64,000 nt of DNA from the NCBI GenBank assembly GCA_937870825.1, contig CALMZO010000329.1, forward strand, positions 1-64,000, read 5' to 3'. This stretch comes from an uncultured Chloroflexota bacterium. GTDB taxonomy: Bacteria > Chloroflexota > Anaerolineae > UBA4142 > SHND01. Below, piece by piece: positions 7,170 to 16,211 of this stretch (positions are counted from its first letter, which is position 1; each line of letters opens with the position of its first letter). The translations under genes and the position numbers were made by a program. The notes below the pieces were generated by a model. It had not been told where the DNA came from and ran no database searches. It saw only the letters and a program-made list of their open reading frames with translations.

Positions 7170-10100
7170 ATGCCAAACACAAAACCGAAAACAAATCCCA
7201 AACCGACGCGTTCCCGCAAAACGCCGCCCGCGCAAGTGAAACCGCGCGCGCGCAAACCAAGCGCCGCGCTTTCCCGCGACGCGCAAATTCAAAACGCGCT
7301 CTATCGCATCGCCGACGCCGCCAGCGCGGTGACGGACATGCAAGAATTTTATGCGACGCTGCATCGCATTGTGGGCGAATTGATGTACGCGAAAAATTTC
7401 TTTATCGCGCTGCACGACAAACAGAGCGACATTTTGAGTTTTCCGTACTTTGCCGACGAAACGGGTGACACCGCGCCGCAGCCGCAGCCGCTGGGAAATT
7501 TTCGCGGCGCGACGAACTATATATTTCGGGTGATGAAACCCGTGCGTGCCACGCGCGCGTTTGACGAGCAAATGATTGCACGCGGCGAATACGAATTGTC
7601 AGGAACGTCGTCGGAAGATGGCCTCGCCGTGCCATTCGTCATTGATGAGCACCTCAAAGGACTAATTGTCCTTCAGAGTTACACACCCGAAATCGGCTAC
7701 AGCGATGCGGATTTGGACGTACTCAATTTTGTCGCGCAACACATCGCGACAGCATTAGCACGCGCGCGCGCGATTGAAGAGACCAAGCAGCGCAACGCAG
7801 AGCTGCATGTTATCAACAGCATTCAACAGGGCCTCGCGTCCAAATTGGAATTCAAGGCGATTATTAATCTCGTCGGCGAATCCGTGCGCGACATCTTTGA
7901 CGCGCAGGTGACTTTTATTGCGCTGGTTGACCATTCCACCAACATGGTACACCTGCCCTATTACGTGGAGGACGGCAAGCGTTTTGAAGAAGAGCCGTTT
8001 CCCCTCGGCGAAGGACTGACGGCACATGTCATTCGCACGCGCACGCGCCTCATCATCAACGAAAATTTCTTGGAGCTCGCGGTCAAACTTGGAGCAAAAC
8101 CCTCGGGCAGTGGACGAATCTGCAAGTCGTGGACGGGAATTCCAATCTTTGCTGCCGAGCGGGTGATTGGGATGTTGAGTCTACAAAACTATGAACATGA
8201 AAACGCGTTTTCGGATTCCGCCGTCAACTTGATGACGACCATTGCGTCGTCGCTTGGCATCGCGCTGGAAAATGCGCGCTTGTTTGATGAAACACAACGG
8301 TTGTTGAAGGAAACAGAACAGCGCGCGGCGGAATTGGAAATCATCAACAGCGTGCAGCAGGGACTCGCATCGAAACTCGACATGCAGGGCATTTACGATT
8401 TGGTGGGCGACAAGATTCGCGAAATTTTCGATGCACAAGCAGTCGTTCTTGTGCGCCTCGACCACGAAAACGAACTGATCTATCGCCCCTACATCACCGA
8501 AAAGGACAAGCGCATCGAATTTCCGCCGGGTCCTTTCCACGGACTTGCGCGCCACTTGATTCAAGAGCGTCACACCATCCTTATCAATGAAAATTGGGCA
8601 ACCCGTCTACGAGAACTTGGAGGTATCACGTCAAACGAAAATGAGACCAAAGCATGTCTCTTGGTACCATTCCTCGTCGCCGGTCATGTTATGGGGTGGA
8701 TCGCTTTAGAAAATTTGGAGCACGAAAATGCATTTACCGAATCCGATGTGCGCTTGCTCGAAACTCTTGCCAACAGCATGAGTGTCGCGCTCGAAAACGC
8801 GCGCTTGTTTGATGAAACGCAGCGTCTCTTGAAAGAGAGCGAACAACGCGCGGCGGAACTGCAAATCATCAACGCAGTCCAACAAGGACTTGCCTCAAAA
8901 CTCGACATGCAGGGCATTTACGAATTGGTCGGCGAAAAAATTCGCGAGATTTTTGATGCCCAAGTGGTGGTCATTGGTTACCGCGATGAGGCGGCAAACC
9001 TCTCGCGCTTTCCGTATGCGATTGAACGGGGCGAACGGGTCTATTTCCCACCTATCACTTTGCCGCCCGGCAAGCTCGGTCTGCTCGGCGATTATTTTCA
9101 AAAGACGCGCCAGCCACTCGTCATCAATCAAGATTTTGTCGAACGCGCCGCCGAATTTCCTTTCCTCCAAAACGGTGAGGGCGAAAAACCCAAGTCACTG
9201 ATCTCGGTCCCCATCTTTAGTGGAAACAATTTTCGCGGCGCGATTTCCTTGCAGAATCTTGACCACGAAAACGGATTCAGCGCATCGGATGTGGGACTTT
9301 TGCAAACTCTCACAAACTCGATGAGTGTTGCCCTGGAAAACGCGCGTCTGTTTGAAGAAACGGAACGCCGCGCGCGCGAAACTGCCGCAACAAGTGAAAT
9401 TTTACGTATCATCAGTCAATCGCCCGGCGATGAAAAACCAGTTCTCGATGCGATTGCGGTGAGCGCGGCGCGTTTGTGTGATTCCAGTGACGCGCAAGTG
9501 TTTCGTGTGAACGGAAATGTTTTGGAGCAGGTGGCATCGTTTGGCGACGTTCCGAATTTGCCGCTGGGCGAAGGCATCCCCCTCAATCGCGGCTCGGTCA
9601 GCGGACGCGCGTTCCTTGACCGACGAACGCTTCACATTTCCGACATTCTCACATTACCCCCCGAAGAATTTCCGGAAGCCATCGCCTTGGCAAAACGTTT
9701 TGGTCATCGCACGACGCTTGTCGTCCCCATGATTCGCGAAGGGGCTGCGCTCGGCGTCATTCTGCTGCGCCGCATGCGCGTAGAGCCGTTCAACGAAACC
9801 CAAGTTCGGTTGCTCGAAACGTTTGCTGACCAAGCCGTTATCGCCATCGAAAACGCGCGTTTGTTCGACGAAATCCAGAGCGGCAAACAATACAACGAAG
9901 CGATTGTGCAGACGAGTCCCGTCGCCATCATCACCGTTGATTTGGATTTCAACGTCGTCTCGTGGAATCCCGGCGCGGAACAATTGTTTGGCTACACGGC
10001 GCAAGAAGCGATTGGGCGCAACATTTACGACCTGCATTCCAAACTCGACCAGCTGCGCTCGGAATCTACGCAGTACGGAGAGGAAATCAAATCCGGCAGA

Positions 10101-12209
10101 CGGATTCGCGCCATCACCCAACGCACGCGCAAAGATGGTTCGCTCGTAGATGTGGAAATGTCCGGCGTTCCGGTCATGGTCGAAGGCAAACAGCTCGGTA
10201 ACATTCTCATCTATCATGACATTACCGAACTCGCACGCGCGCGGCGCGAAGCGGAACTAGCCAATCAAGCCAAGTCCGCGTTCCTCGCGACGATGAGTCA
10301 CGAAATTCGTACACCGATGAACGCCATCATCGGCATGAGCGGATTGATGCTGGACACGCAACTCAATCCAGAACAGCGCGAGTACGCAGAAATTATTCGC
10401 AGCAGCGGCGACGCGCTCCTCACCATCATTAACGACATTCTCGACTTTTCCAAAATCGAAGCGGGCAAAATGGAAATCGAGAATCAGCCGCTCGATTTGC
10501 GTGAGACGGTCGAAGGCGCGCTCGACCTCGTTGCGACACGCGCGGCAGAACAAGGGCTCGACCTCGCGTATCAATTTGATGCGAATGTGCCGCAAACCAT
10601 TGTCGGCGATGCGACGCGTCTGCGTCAGATTCTCTTGAATCTATTGAGCAACGCGGTGAAATTTACGGAAAAGGGCGAAGTGGTCTTGAACGTAACGACG
10701 AACGACGAACGACGAACGACGAATCCAACTTTGTCTTTGGTCAATCGTCCTTCGTCGGTTGTCTTGCATTTCTCCCTCCGCGACACCGGCATCGGTATTG
10801 CGCCCGCGCAGCTCGCGCGCTTGTTCCAATCGTTCTCGCAAGCCGACGCGTCCACCGCGCGCAAGTACGGCGGCACGGGCTTGGGACTCGCGATTTCAAA
10901 ACGCCTCACGGAACTGATGGGCGGAACGATGTGGGCAGAGAGCGCGGGCAAAGGTCACGGTTCAACATTTCACTTTACGATTGAAACCAAAGCATTGGCG
11001 ACGCCGCGGCGTACCCGCCGCGAATTGGACAGCACACAGCCATTGCTTCAAGAAAAACGCGCGCTCATCGTGGACGACAACGCGACGAATCGCCGCATCC
11101 TCGTCACGTATTTGCGAAATTGGGGAATGCTCACGCGCGATACGGCATCCCCGCACGAAGCGCTGCAATGGATTCAACGCGGCGACCCGTTCGATGTAGC
11201 CATTCTCGATATGCACATGTCAGAGATGGACGGCGTAGAATTGGGACATGCGATTCGAAATCAACGCGACGCGCGCGCATTGCCCCTTGTGCTATTCAGT
11301 TCGCTTGGACAACGCGAGCAAGCCGATTTGTTTCACGCGCAGGTCAGCAAGCCCATCAAGCCGTCGCAGCTTTACGACACGCTGGTCAATTTGTTTGTGC
11401 AGGAAACGCTTACCATCTCTACGGGGGAATCCAAAATGGTGCTCGACCCCACCATGTCACAAAAACACCCGCTCCGCATTCTCCTCGCCGAAGACAATGC
11501 GGTGAATCAAAAACTCGCGCTGCGCTTGTTGCGGCAAATGGGCTATCGCGCGGATGTTGCCGCAAACGGCATTGAAGTTTTAGAGTCGCTTGAACGGGGC
11601 GCGCAGTTTGCGCCATATGACGCGATTTTGATGGATGTGCAAATGCCGGAAATGGACGGGCTCGAAGCATCGCGCCAAATCAACAAACGGTATGCGCAGA
11701 GTGAACGCCCGCGTATTATTGCCATGACCGCGAACGCGATGCAAGGCGACCGCGAAATGTGTCTCGCCGCGGGCATGGACGATTACTTGACAAAACCGAT
11801 TCGGGTTGAGGAACTCGTCGCCGCACTATTCAAAACCAAGCCCCATCGAGACCAAGGACAACGGACAACGGACGACGCGATTTTGGATTCTCACGTCTTT
11901 GCAAATTTAAAAGCGACGATGGGCGCGGATTTCATCGGCGAGCTCATTGACACCTTCCTTGAGGATTCGCCGCAACTCATCGCCGAAATGAAACGCGCGC
12001 ACGCGGCGAATGACATGGACTCGTTCCGCCGCGCGGCGCACAGTCTGAAATCCAACAGCAACAATTTCGGCGCGTTGCAATTGGCGGCACAAGCACAAGA
12101 ATTGGAGGGGATGGCGCGCGAAAGAAATTTGACCGGGGCGGAGGAAAAAATTGCAAGAATTGAAAAAGCGTATGAAAAGGTAAAGCGCGTCTTGGAGCAG
12201 AGGCAATGA
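7170..12209 (+). CDS. Hybrid histidine kinase: five GAF, PAS, HisKA, HATPase, two REC, HPt
   Basis: A 1679-residue cytoplasmic sensor kinase with no membrane segment. Five GAF domains (about 50-200, 210-375, 390-547, 563-727, 740-900) are followed by PAS (905-1023), HisKA with MSHEIRTPMN (phospho-His at residue 1044), HATPase with NLLSNAVKFT and GTGLGLAIS, two receivers (phospho-Asp at 1347 in LDMHMSEMDG and 1489 in MDVQMPEMDG) and a C-terminal HPt (RAAHSLKSN, His 1624). This is a self-contained four-step phosphorelay. Linkers between GAFs 2-4 are near copies (IINxVQQGLASKLDMQGIY), showing internal duplication. Two heptamer arrays are inserted in frame: NDERRTTNP plus about 15 residues in the ATPase domain, and RDQGQRTTDD before the HPt. 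It overlaps the cyclase gene by ATGA, the probable receiver of its HPt phosphate. Confidence 0.93.
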   Translation: MPNTKPKTNPKPTRSRKTPPAQVKPRARKPSAALSRDAQIQNALYRIADAASAVTDMQEFYATLHRIVGELMYAKNFFIALHDKQSDILSFPYFADETGDTAPQPQPLGNFRGATNYIFRVMKPVRATRAFDEQMIARGEYELSGTSSEDGLAVPFVIDEHLKGLIVLQSYTPEIGYSDADLDVLNFVAQHIATALARARAIEETKQRNAELHVINSIQQGLASKLEFKAIINLVGESVRDIFDAQVTFIALVDHSTNMVHLPYYVEDGKRFEEEPFPLGEGLTAHVIRTRTRLIINENFLELAVKLGAKPSGSGRICKSWTGIPIFAAERVIGMLSLQNYEHENAFSDSAVNLMTTIASSLGIALENARLFDETQRLLKETEQRAAELEIINSVQQGLASKLDMQGIYDLVGDKIREIFDAQAVVLVRLDHENELIYRPYITEKDKRIEFPPGPFHGLARHLIQERHTILINENWATRLRELGGITSNENETKACLLVPFLVAGHVMGWIALENLEHENAFTESDVRLLETLANSMSVALENARLFDETQRLLKESEQRAAELQIINAVQQGLASKLDMQGIYELVGEKIREIFDAQVVVIGYRDEAANLSRFPYAIERGERVYFPPITLPPGKLGLLGDYFQKTRQPLVINQDFVERAAEFPFLQNGEGEKPKSLISVPIFSGNNFRGAISLQNLDHENGFSASDVGLLQTLTNSMSVALENARLFEETERRARETAATSEILRIISQSPGDEKPVLDAIAVSAARLCDSSDAQVFRVNGNVLEQVASFGDVPNLPLGEGIPLNRGSVSGRAFLDRRTLHISDILTLPPEEFPEAIALAKRFGHRTTLVVPMIREGAALGVILLRRMRVEPFNETQVRLLETFADQAVIAIENARLFDEIQSGKQYNEAIVQTSPVAIITVDLDFNVVSWNPGAEQLFGYTAQEAIGRNIYDLHSKLDQLRSESTQYGEEIKSGRRIRAITQRTRKDGSLVDVEMSGVPVMVEGKQLGNILIYHDITELARARREAELANQAKSAFLATMSHEIRTPMNAIIGMSGLMLDTQLNPEQREYAEIIRSSGDALLTIINDILDFSKIEAGKMEIENQPLDLRETVEGALDLVATRAAEQGLDLAYQFDANVPQTIVGDATRLRQILLNLLSNAVKFTEKGEVVLNVTTNDERRTTNPTLSLVNRPSSVVLHFSLRDTGIGIAPAQLARLFQSFSQADASTARKYGGTGLGLAISKRLTELMGGTMWAESAGKGHGSTFHFTIETKALATPRRTRRELDSTQPLLQEKRALIVDDNATNRRILVTYLRNWGMLTRDTASPHEALQWIQRGDPFDVAILDMHMSEMDGVELGHAIRNQRDARALPLVLFSSLGQREQADLFHAQVSKPIKPSQLYDTLVNLFVQETLTISTGESKMVLDPTMSQKHPLRILLAEDNAVNQKLALRLLRQMGYRADVAANGIEVLESLERGAQFAPYDAILMDVQMPEMDGLEASRQINKRYAQSERPRIIAMTANAMQGDREMCLAAGMDDYLTKPIRVEELVAALFKTKPHRDQGQRTTDDAILDSHVFANLKATMGADFIGELIDTFLEDSPQLIAEMKRAHAANDMDSFRRAAHSLKSNSNNFGALQLAAQAQELEGMARERNLTGAEEKIARIEKAYEKVKRVLEQRQ
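10689..10763. repeat. Facing heptamer array inside the HATPase domain
   Basis: Four GACGAAC units are followed by units on the opposite strand (reverse complement reads GACAACC GACGAAG GACGATT GACCAAA GACAAAG). The in-frame insertion falls between two beta-strands of the ATPase domain, after GEVVLNV and before VVLHFSLRDTGIGI. Confidence 0.85.
11850..11877 (+). repeat. Heptamer array before the HPt domain
   Basis: Four units GACCAAG GACAACG GACAACG GACGACG, in frame, encode the linker RDQGQRTTDD between the second receiver and the HPt domain. Confidence 0.75.
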
Positions 12210-13228
12210 GTTTGGTTTTAATCGTTGACGACAATCGGATGAATCGGCTGCTGCTCTCACGCGGCGTGGAGCAGATGGGACATAAAGTCGCGTTCGCGGA
12301 GCATGGCAAGCAAGCGTTAGAGATGGTGCAGGGCGGCGCGTACGATTTGATTTTGCTCGATGTCGAAATGCCCGAACTCGACGGCTTTGGCGTGTTGGAA
12401 AAATTGCGCGGCGATATTCACCTGCGCGATATTCCCGTCATCATGACATCATCGCTCGACGAAATTGACAGCGTGGTGAAATGCATCGAACTCGGCGCGG
12501 AAGATTATTTGCACAAGCCGGTGAATCCGGTGTTGCTCAAAGCACGTTTGAATGCTTCACTCGGAAAAAAGAAATTGCGCGATGAGCAGCGCGAACTCAT
12601 TTCCAAGTTTGCGACGGAACAAGTCGCCGAAGATTTGTTGACGAGCGGCTTTTCACTCAGCGGCAAGTTCGTCGAAGCAACTGCCATGTTTTGCGACATT
12701 CGTTCGTTCACCACCATCACCGAAGCGCAATCGGCCGCCGAAACGATTGAACTCTTGAACAACTACTATACGTTGATGATGGATGCGATTGGCAGCGAAG
12801 GCGGCATCGTCAATCAAATGGTGGGCGACGGTTTAATGTCCATTTTCGGCGCGCCCGTCGAACGCGCCGACCATGCGCCGCGCGCAGTGCGCGCCGCTTT
12901 GCAGATGGTCGAGTTGATCGAGTTGTTTAACGCCGAACAGCTCGCCTTGCAGCGTCAACCCATTCGCATCGGCATCGGGATTGCCACAGGGCAAGTGATT
13001 GCGGGTTATACCGGAACAATGCGCCGCGCCACATACACCAGCGTCGGCGACGCGGTAAATCTCGCCGCGCGTTTGGAAGCGCAAACGAAAACGCTCGGCG
13101 AAAAAATTTTAATCAATGCCGAAACGCGAAATCGCCTGGACGATTCGATTGGGATAATTGACAAGGGCGAAATTGAAATCAAAGGCAAACTGCAGCCCGT
13201 GCGCGTGTTTGCCGTTCAAGTAAAATAA
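12206..13228 (+). CDS. Response regulator with class III adenylate/guanylate cyclase output
   Basis: A 340-residue protein with an N-terminal receiver (VDDN acidic pocket, phospho-Asp 52 in LLDVEMPELDG, Lys in HKPVNP) and a C-terminal class III nucleotide cyclase. The metal-binding aspartates are in FCDIRSF (about residue 163) and VGDGLMSIFG (about 207); GDAVNLAARLE supplies the conserved Asn and Arg. Substrate choice is uncertain from sequence, ATP being usual for this receiver-cyclase type. It starts with ATGA overlapping the hybrid kinase stop, so the pair is co-translated and the receiver is the likely target of the kinase HPt. A terminator follows. Confidence 0.9.
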   Translation: MSLVLIVDDNRMNRLLLSRGVEQMGHKVAFAEHGKQALEMVQGGAYDLILLDVEMPELDGFGVLEKLRGDIHLRDIPVIMTSSLDEIDSVVKCIELGAEDYLHKPVNPVLLKARLNASLGKKKLRDEQRELISKFATEQVAEDLLTSGFSLSGKFVEATAMFCDIRSFTTITEAQSAAETIELLNNYYTLMMDAIGSEGGIVNQMVGDGLMSIFGAPVERADHAPRAVRAALQMVELIELFNAEQLALQRQPIRIGIGIATGQVIAGYTGTMRRATYTSVGDAVNLAARLEAQTKTLGEKILINAETRNRLDDSIGIIDKGEIEIKGKLQPVRVFAVQVK

Positions 13229-13248
13229 AGTCTCACAGCAAGCCAAGG

Positions 13249-13286
13249 GCGCAGTCCGATTTCCGACTGCGCTCATTTTTTATTTT
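13249..13286 (+). terminator. Intrinsic terminator after the cyclase
   Basis: GCGCAGTC and GACTGCGC stem with an 8-base loop, followed by CATTTTTTATTTT. The end of its T-tract abuts the -35 box of the next promoter. Confidence 0.85.
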
Positions 13287-13313
13287 GACACGAACGGTAC
13301 CGCACGTTATACT
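13285..13313 (+). promoter_or_regulatory. Consensus promoter for the glycan cluster
   Basis: TTGACA (13285-13290), 17 bases, TATACT (13308-13313). It lies directly after the cyclase terminator and about 90 bases before the first glycan gene, so it probably drives the run of overlapping genes from 13405 to 19674. Confidence 0.8.
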
Positions 13314-13404
13314 CGCGGGCGTTTTTGGATTTTGTCTTGGCGATTTTGCCAACGCGCGGCGATGGAAATCTTGTTTTTTGTCTTGGCACTTGAAACCAAT
13401 TCCG

Positions 13405-15162
13405 ATGTCTCGTTCCGTTAGAACAACATGGACGTTTTTCACGGAGGACGCGCAAGGGCGCGTTCTTGTTTTTGGCGCGCTCGTCACACTCGCACTTGGG
13501 CTGTCCCTCCGCGATTTTTATTCGTACCAATTCGGGTTTCAACCCGATGCGTTGGATTACTGGCTGCTCGCGCATGGGCTGATAAATGGTCCCGCGTTTG
13601 GCTTGAACTTTGACCCCTTTGCGCCGGTACCGACCCATTACCCGTTCGGTTTTCCGATGCTGCTCATTCCCTTTGTCCTTGCCGCCCCCACCGATTTCGC
13701 ACTCCCCCAATGGTTGTCACTGGCAGCAACAGTGACCAGCGCGGGAATTCTGTACTGGGGCTGGCGTTCGCTGGTCCCAATGTACGGGAATGGCTGGCGT
13801 ATCGCCGTAACGGCAATGTTTCTGCTTGCGCCGACAACCATCTCACACACCCGCGTGGTGCTTTCGGAACCGGTCTTTACCACGATGGTTTTGCTGGCGT
13901 TGTGGTTCGCCGTGCGCCTCGCCCGGTCGCCGCGTTCACTGCGCTTGTGGTTCGGCTTGGCGGTCGCGTGTTTTTTCATGGTGTTTGTCCGAAGCATCGG
14001 CTGGGTGTTTTTTGCGAGCATTCTGTTGTATTTGGGATATTCGCTGCGCCGCCAGCTCGCGCGCGGCATTCTCGTTCTCGTTACCACTTTTGCGGTTCTC
14101 ATGGCGCCTGTGCTTGTCCTGACGCCGGTTCACATTGAAAATTTGATTCCGACGCAGTATGTGGAATGGCTGATAGAGTACGGACCCATCAATCCATTTC
14201 GAGTCCGCGCGAGAAACAGAGCGCAAACTGCCGCCGTGCTTTCTCAACCGACGCCGACGAGTGGCTCTCCTTCCCCAACGCCATCGCCTCAAGCCCCTCC
14301 GACCCCAAGTGTGAACATCGTCTTGGATGTTCAATTTATCGTCAAGCACATTCAGGAGGACTTGCGCCGCTTGTTGCTGCTGTCGGGGGGGGGTGAATTA
14401 GAGCAACGGATTGTGACGCGGTTGGATTTGCCCGGGTTGCTCATTCTGCCCGGCGCGGCTGCCCTGCTGCTCGTCTTGTGGGGGAATGTCATTTGGGCGC
14501 GCGACACGCGGCGCGTGGAAAAAATTCCCCTCTCGCTGTTTCAATTTTCAACCTTTGCGTATCTCGGCATCGCCTTGGTCTGGCGCGGCGGCGGCGAGCG
14601 TCTGTTTTATCCCGTTCAACCGCAATTGTATCTTGCCATGTTCTTGGGCATCGGCGCGCTTGTCGGTGTTTTGCTGCGCGCGTTGGCACGGTTGCGTGTT
14701 GTCAGTTTAGAAACGCTTGCCGTGCGCGCACAACAGCTTGTTGCGCTCATCGTGGTTGCGTGGCTCGTTCTCGCCGTATATCGAGACCTCACCCTCCGTA
14801 CGAGCTATCAAGCGTGGGGTGATTTGCGCGAACGCACGGACTGGATTGCGAGCAACATACCCGCCGATGCCGTGCTCCTGTCCGATTGGGCATCTCTCGA
14901 TTATATGATGGCGGGACGCCGCGCCGTTGAATTTCCCCAGACTGCCGAGCAAATTGTCGAGACCACGAATCGGCTCGAGCAGAATCAAATCAATTACGTC
15001 ATTGCCGGCACGGATGAAACTCTGAGCGTAAGAGGCATTTCAACGCATTGGTGGCGCGTTCAAGCCTTTGTCCCGAATCTGAACAAGTTGCGCCGTGCGG
15101 GGAAACTCGTCCATATCTATTCGAGTCCGTTTCCGTTTCAAGTATTTCAGGTTGTCCCGTGA
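13405..15162 (+). CDS. Multi-pass GT-C type glycosyltransferase-like membrane protein
   Basis: A 585-residue inner-membrane protein with about ten hydrophobic spans and an early acidic FQPDALDYW motif in the first outer loop, the layout of lipid-linked-sugar (GT39/GT83-like) transferases. The ATG at 13405 is used because the ORF-track start at 13285 overlaps the promoter. A low-complexity loop near residues 275-295 (PTPTSGSPSPTPSPQ) separates two halves, and the C-terminal 120 residues after the last span form an outer domain with DWASLDYMMAGR, as in PMT-like enzymes. A 9-base G run (14385-14393) encodes part of SGGGE. Its stop overlaps the next start (TGATG). Acceptor and donor are unknown. 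Confidence 0.7.
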   Translation: MSRSVRTTWTFFTEDAQGRVLVFGALVTLALGLSLRDFYSYQFGFQPDALDYWLLAHGLINGPAFGLNFDPFAPVPTHYPFGFPMLLIPFVLAAPTDFALPQWLSLAATVTSAGILYWGWRSLVPMYGNGWRIAVTAMFLLAPTTISHTRVVLSEPVFTTMVLLALWFAVRLARSPRSLRLWFGLAVACFFMVFVRSIGWVFFASILLYLGYSLRRQLARGILVLVTTFAVLMAPVLVLTPVHIENLIPTQYVEWLIEYGPINPFRVRARNRAQTAAVLSQPTPTSGSPSPTPSPQAPPTPSVNIVLDVQFIVKHIQEDLRRLLLLSGGGELEQRIVTRLDLPGLLILPGAAALLLVLWGNVIWARDTRRVEKIPLSLFQFSTFAYLGIALVWRGGGERLFYPVQPQLYLAMFLGIGALVGVLLRALARLRVVSLETLAVRAQQLVALIVVAWLVLAVYRDLTLRTSYQAWGDLRERTDWIASNIPADAVLLSDWASLDYMMAGRRAVEFPQTAEQIVETTNRLEQNQINYVIAGTDETLSVRGISTHWWRVQAFVPNLNKLRRAGKLVHIYSSPFPFQVFQVVP

Positions 15163-16211
15163 TGCGCGCTTTTACTCCCTCTGCACAAGACTTTCCTGTT
15201 CCCTTGTTCGAGGCAGCCTTGCTCAACCCGGTCACAACCCTCTCTGTAATCATCCCCATTCATAACGCCGCGACAACGTTGCCCGCGTGTTTGCAAGCGG
15301 TCTTTGCTTCGACCCATTCCGCGCAAGTGATTGTGGTGGACGATGCTTCGAGCGATGACCCGGCGCGGCTTGCCGCGCAATATCCGTGCGAATGGCTTAC
15401 GCTGTCCAGAAATGTCGGCGCCGCGGCGGCGCGCAACGTCGGGGCGCGCGCTGCCACCGGCGATATTTTATTTTTTCTCGACGGCGATATCGTGGTGGAG
15501 GGCGATACCATCGCGCGCATTTTGCGCGCCTTTGCCGATGACCCCGCGCTCGCGGCGCTCTTTGGCAGTTATCAACAAGATACCGTTCCGAAAAATTTTT
15601 TCTCGCAATACAAAAATTTACTGCATCATTACACGCACCAAATTTCGGCTGTCGAAGCTGCCACCTTTTGCAGCGGCTATGGCGCGATTCGGCGCGAGAT
15701 TTTTTTTGCGCTCGGCGGTTTTGACGAATCGCAGCGCGCGCTCGAAGACATTGAATTTGGCTATCGCCTGCATCGCGCAGGATATCGCGTACGCCTGTTC
15801 AAAGATTTGCAGTTCACGCATCTCAAAGAATACTCGTTCGGCGGACTCGTGCGTTCCGATGTTTTGCAGCGCGCGATTCCATGGACGCGCTTGATGCTGC
15901 AAAAGCAAATTTTTCGGAATGATTTGAATACCAAATCCAATAATGTGGCGAGCGTCGTCGTCTCCTTTTTGATTTTGTTTGCGCCGCTGTGGCTTTGGTT
16001 TGTGCCGTACGGTGAAATTTTGCCGGCTGGATTGCTGCTCGCACTGCTGTGGTTAAATTGGGACTTTATCAAGTTCGTCACACGCGCACGCGGCATTTTG
16101 TTTGGCTTGCAGACTTGTGCGATGACGTGGTTCTTTTACATTTACAGCGGCATCGGCTTGCTCTTGGGACTGGGAATCCACTTGAAGCAAACTTTATTTT
16201 CGCGCGCATGA
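15162..16211 (+). CDS. GT2 family glycosyltransferase with C-terminal membrane segments
   Basis: Adds a sugar from a nucleotide donor during surface-polysaccharide synthesis. The GT-A domain shows LSVIIPIHNAATTLPACL, IVVDDASSDDPA, NVGAAAARNVG, the DxD-type FFLDGDIVV, and ALEDIEFGYRLHRAG near the catalytic base. Two or three hydrophobic segments at the C-terminus (VVVSFLILFAPLWLWFV, GLLLALLWLN and GIGLLLGLGI) anchor it to the inner face of the membrane. ATG at 15162 overlaps the previous stop; the ORF-track start at 15048 is inside the GT-C gene. Length is 349 residues. It overlaps the next gene by ATGA. Confidence 0.85.
   Translation: MRAFTPSAQDFPVPLFEAALLNPVTTLSVIIPIHNAATTLPACLQAVFASTHSAQVIVVDDASSDDPARLAAQYPCEWLTLSRNVGAAAARNVGARAATGDILFFLDGDIVVEGDTIARILRAFADDPALAALFGSYQQDTVPKNFFSQYKNLLHHYTHQISAVEAATFCSGYGAIRREIFFALGGFDESQRALEDIEFGYRLHRAGYRVRLFKDLQFTHLKEYSFGGLVRSDVLQRAIPWTRLMLQKQIFRNDLNTKSNNVASVVVSFLILFAPLWLWFVPYGEILPAGLLLALLWLNWDFIKFVTRARGILFGLQTCAMTWFFYIYSGIGLLLGLGIHLKQTLFSRA

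Noticed and set aside
10689-10763. Heptamer array in the kinase as a frameshift or assembly error
   Set aside because: The frame continues correctly into VVLHFSLRDTGIGI, and the same peptide-coding repeat occurs in another gene.
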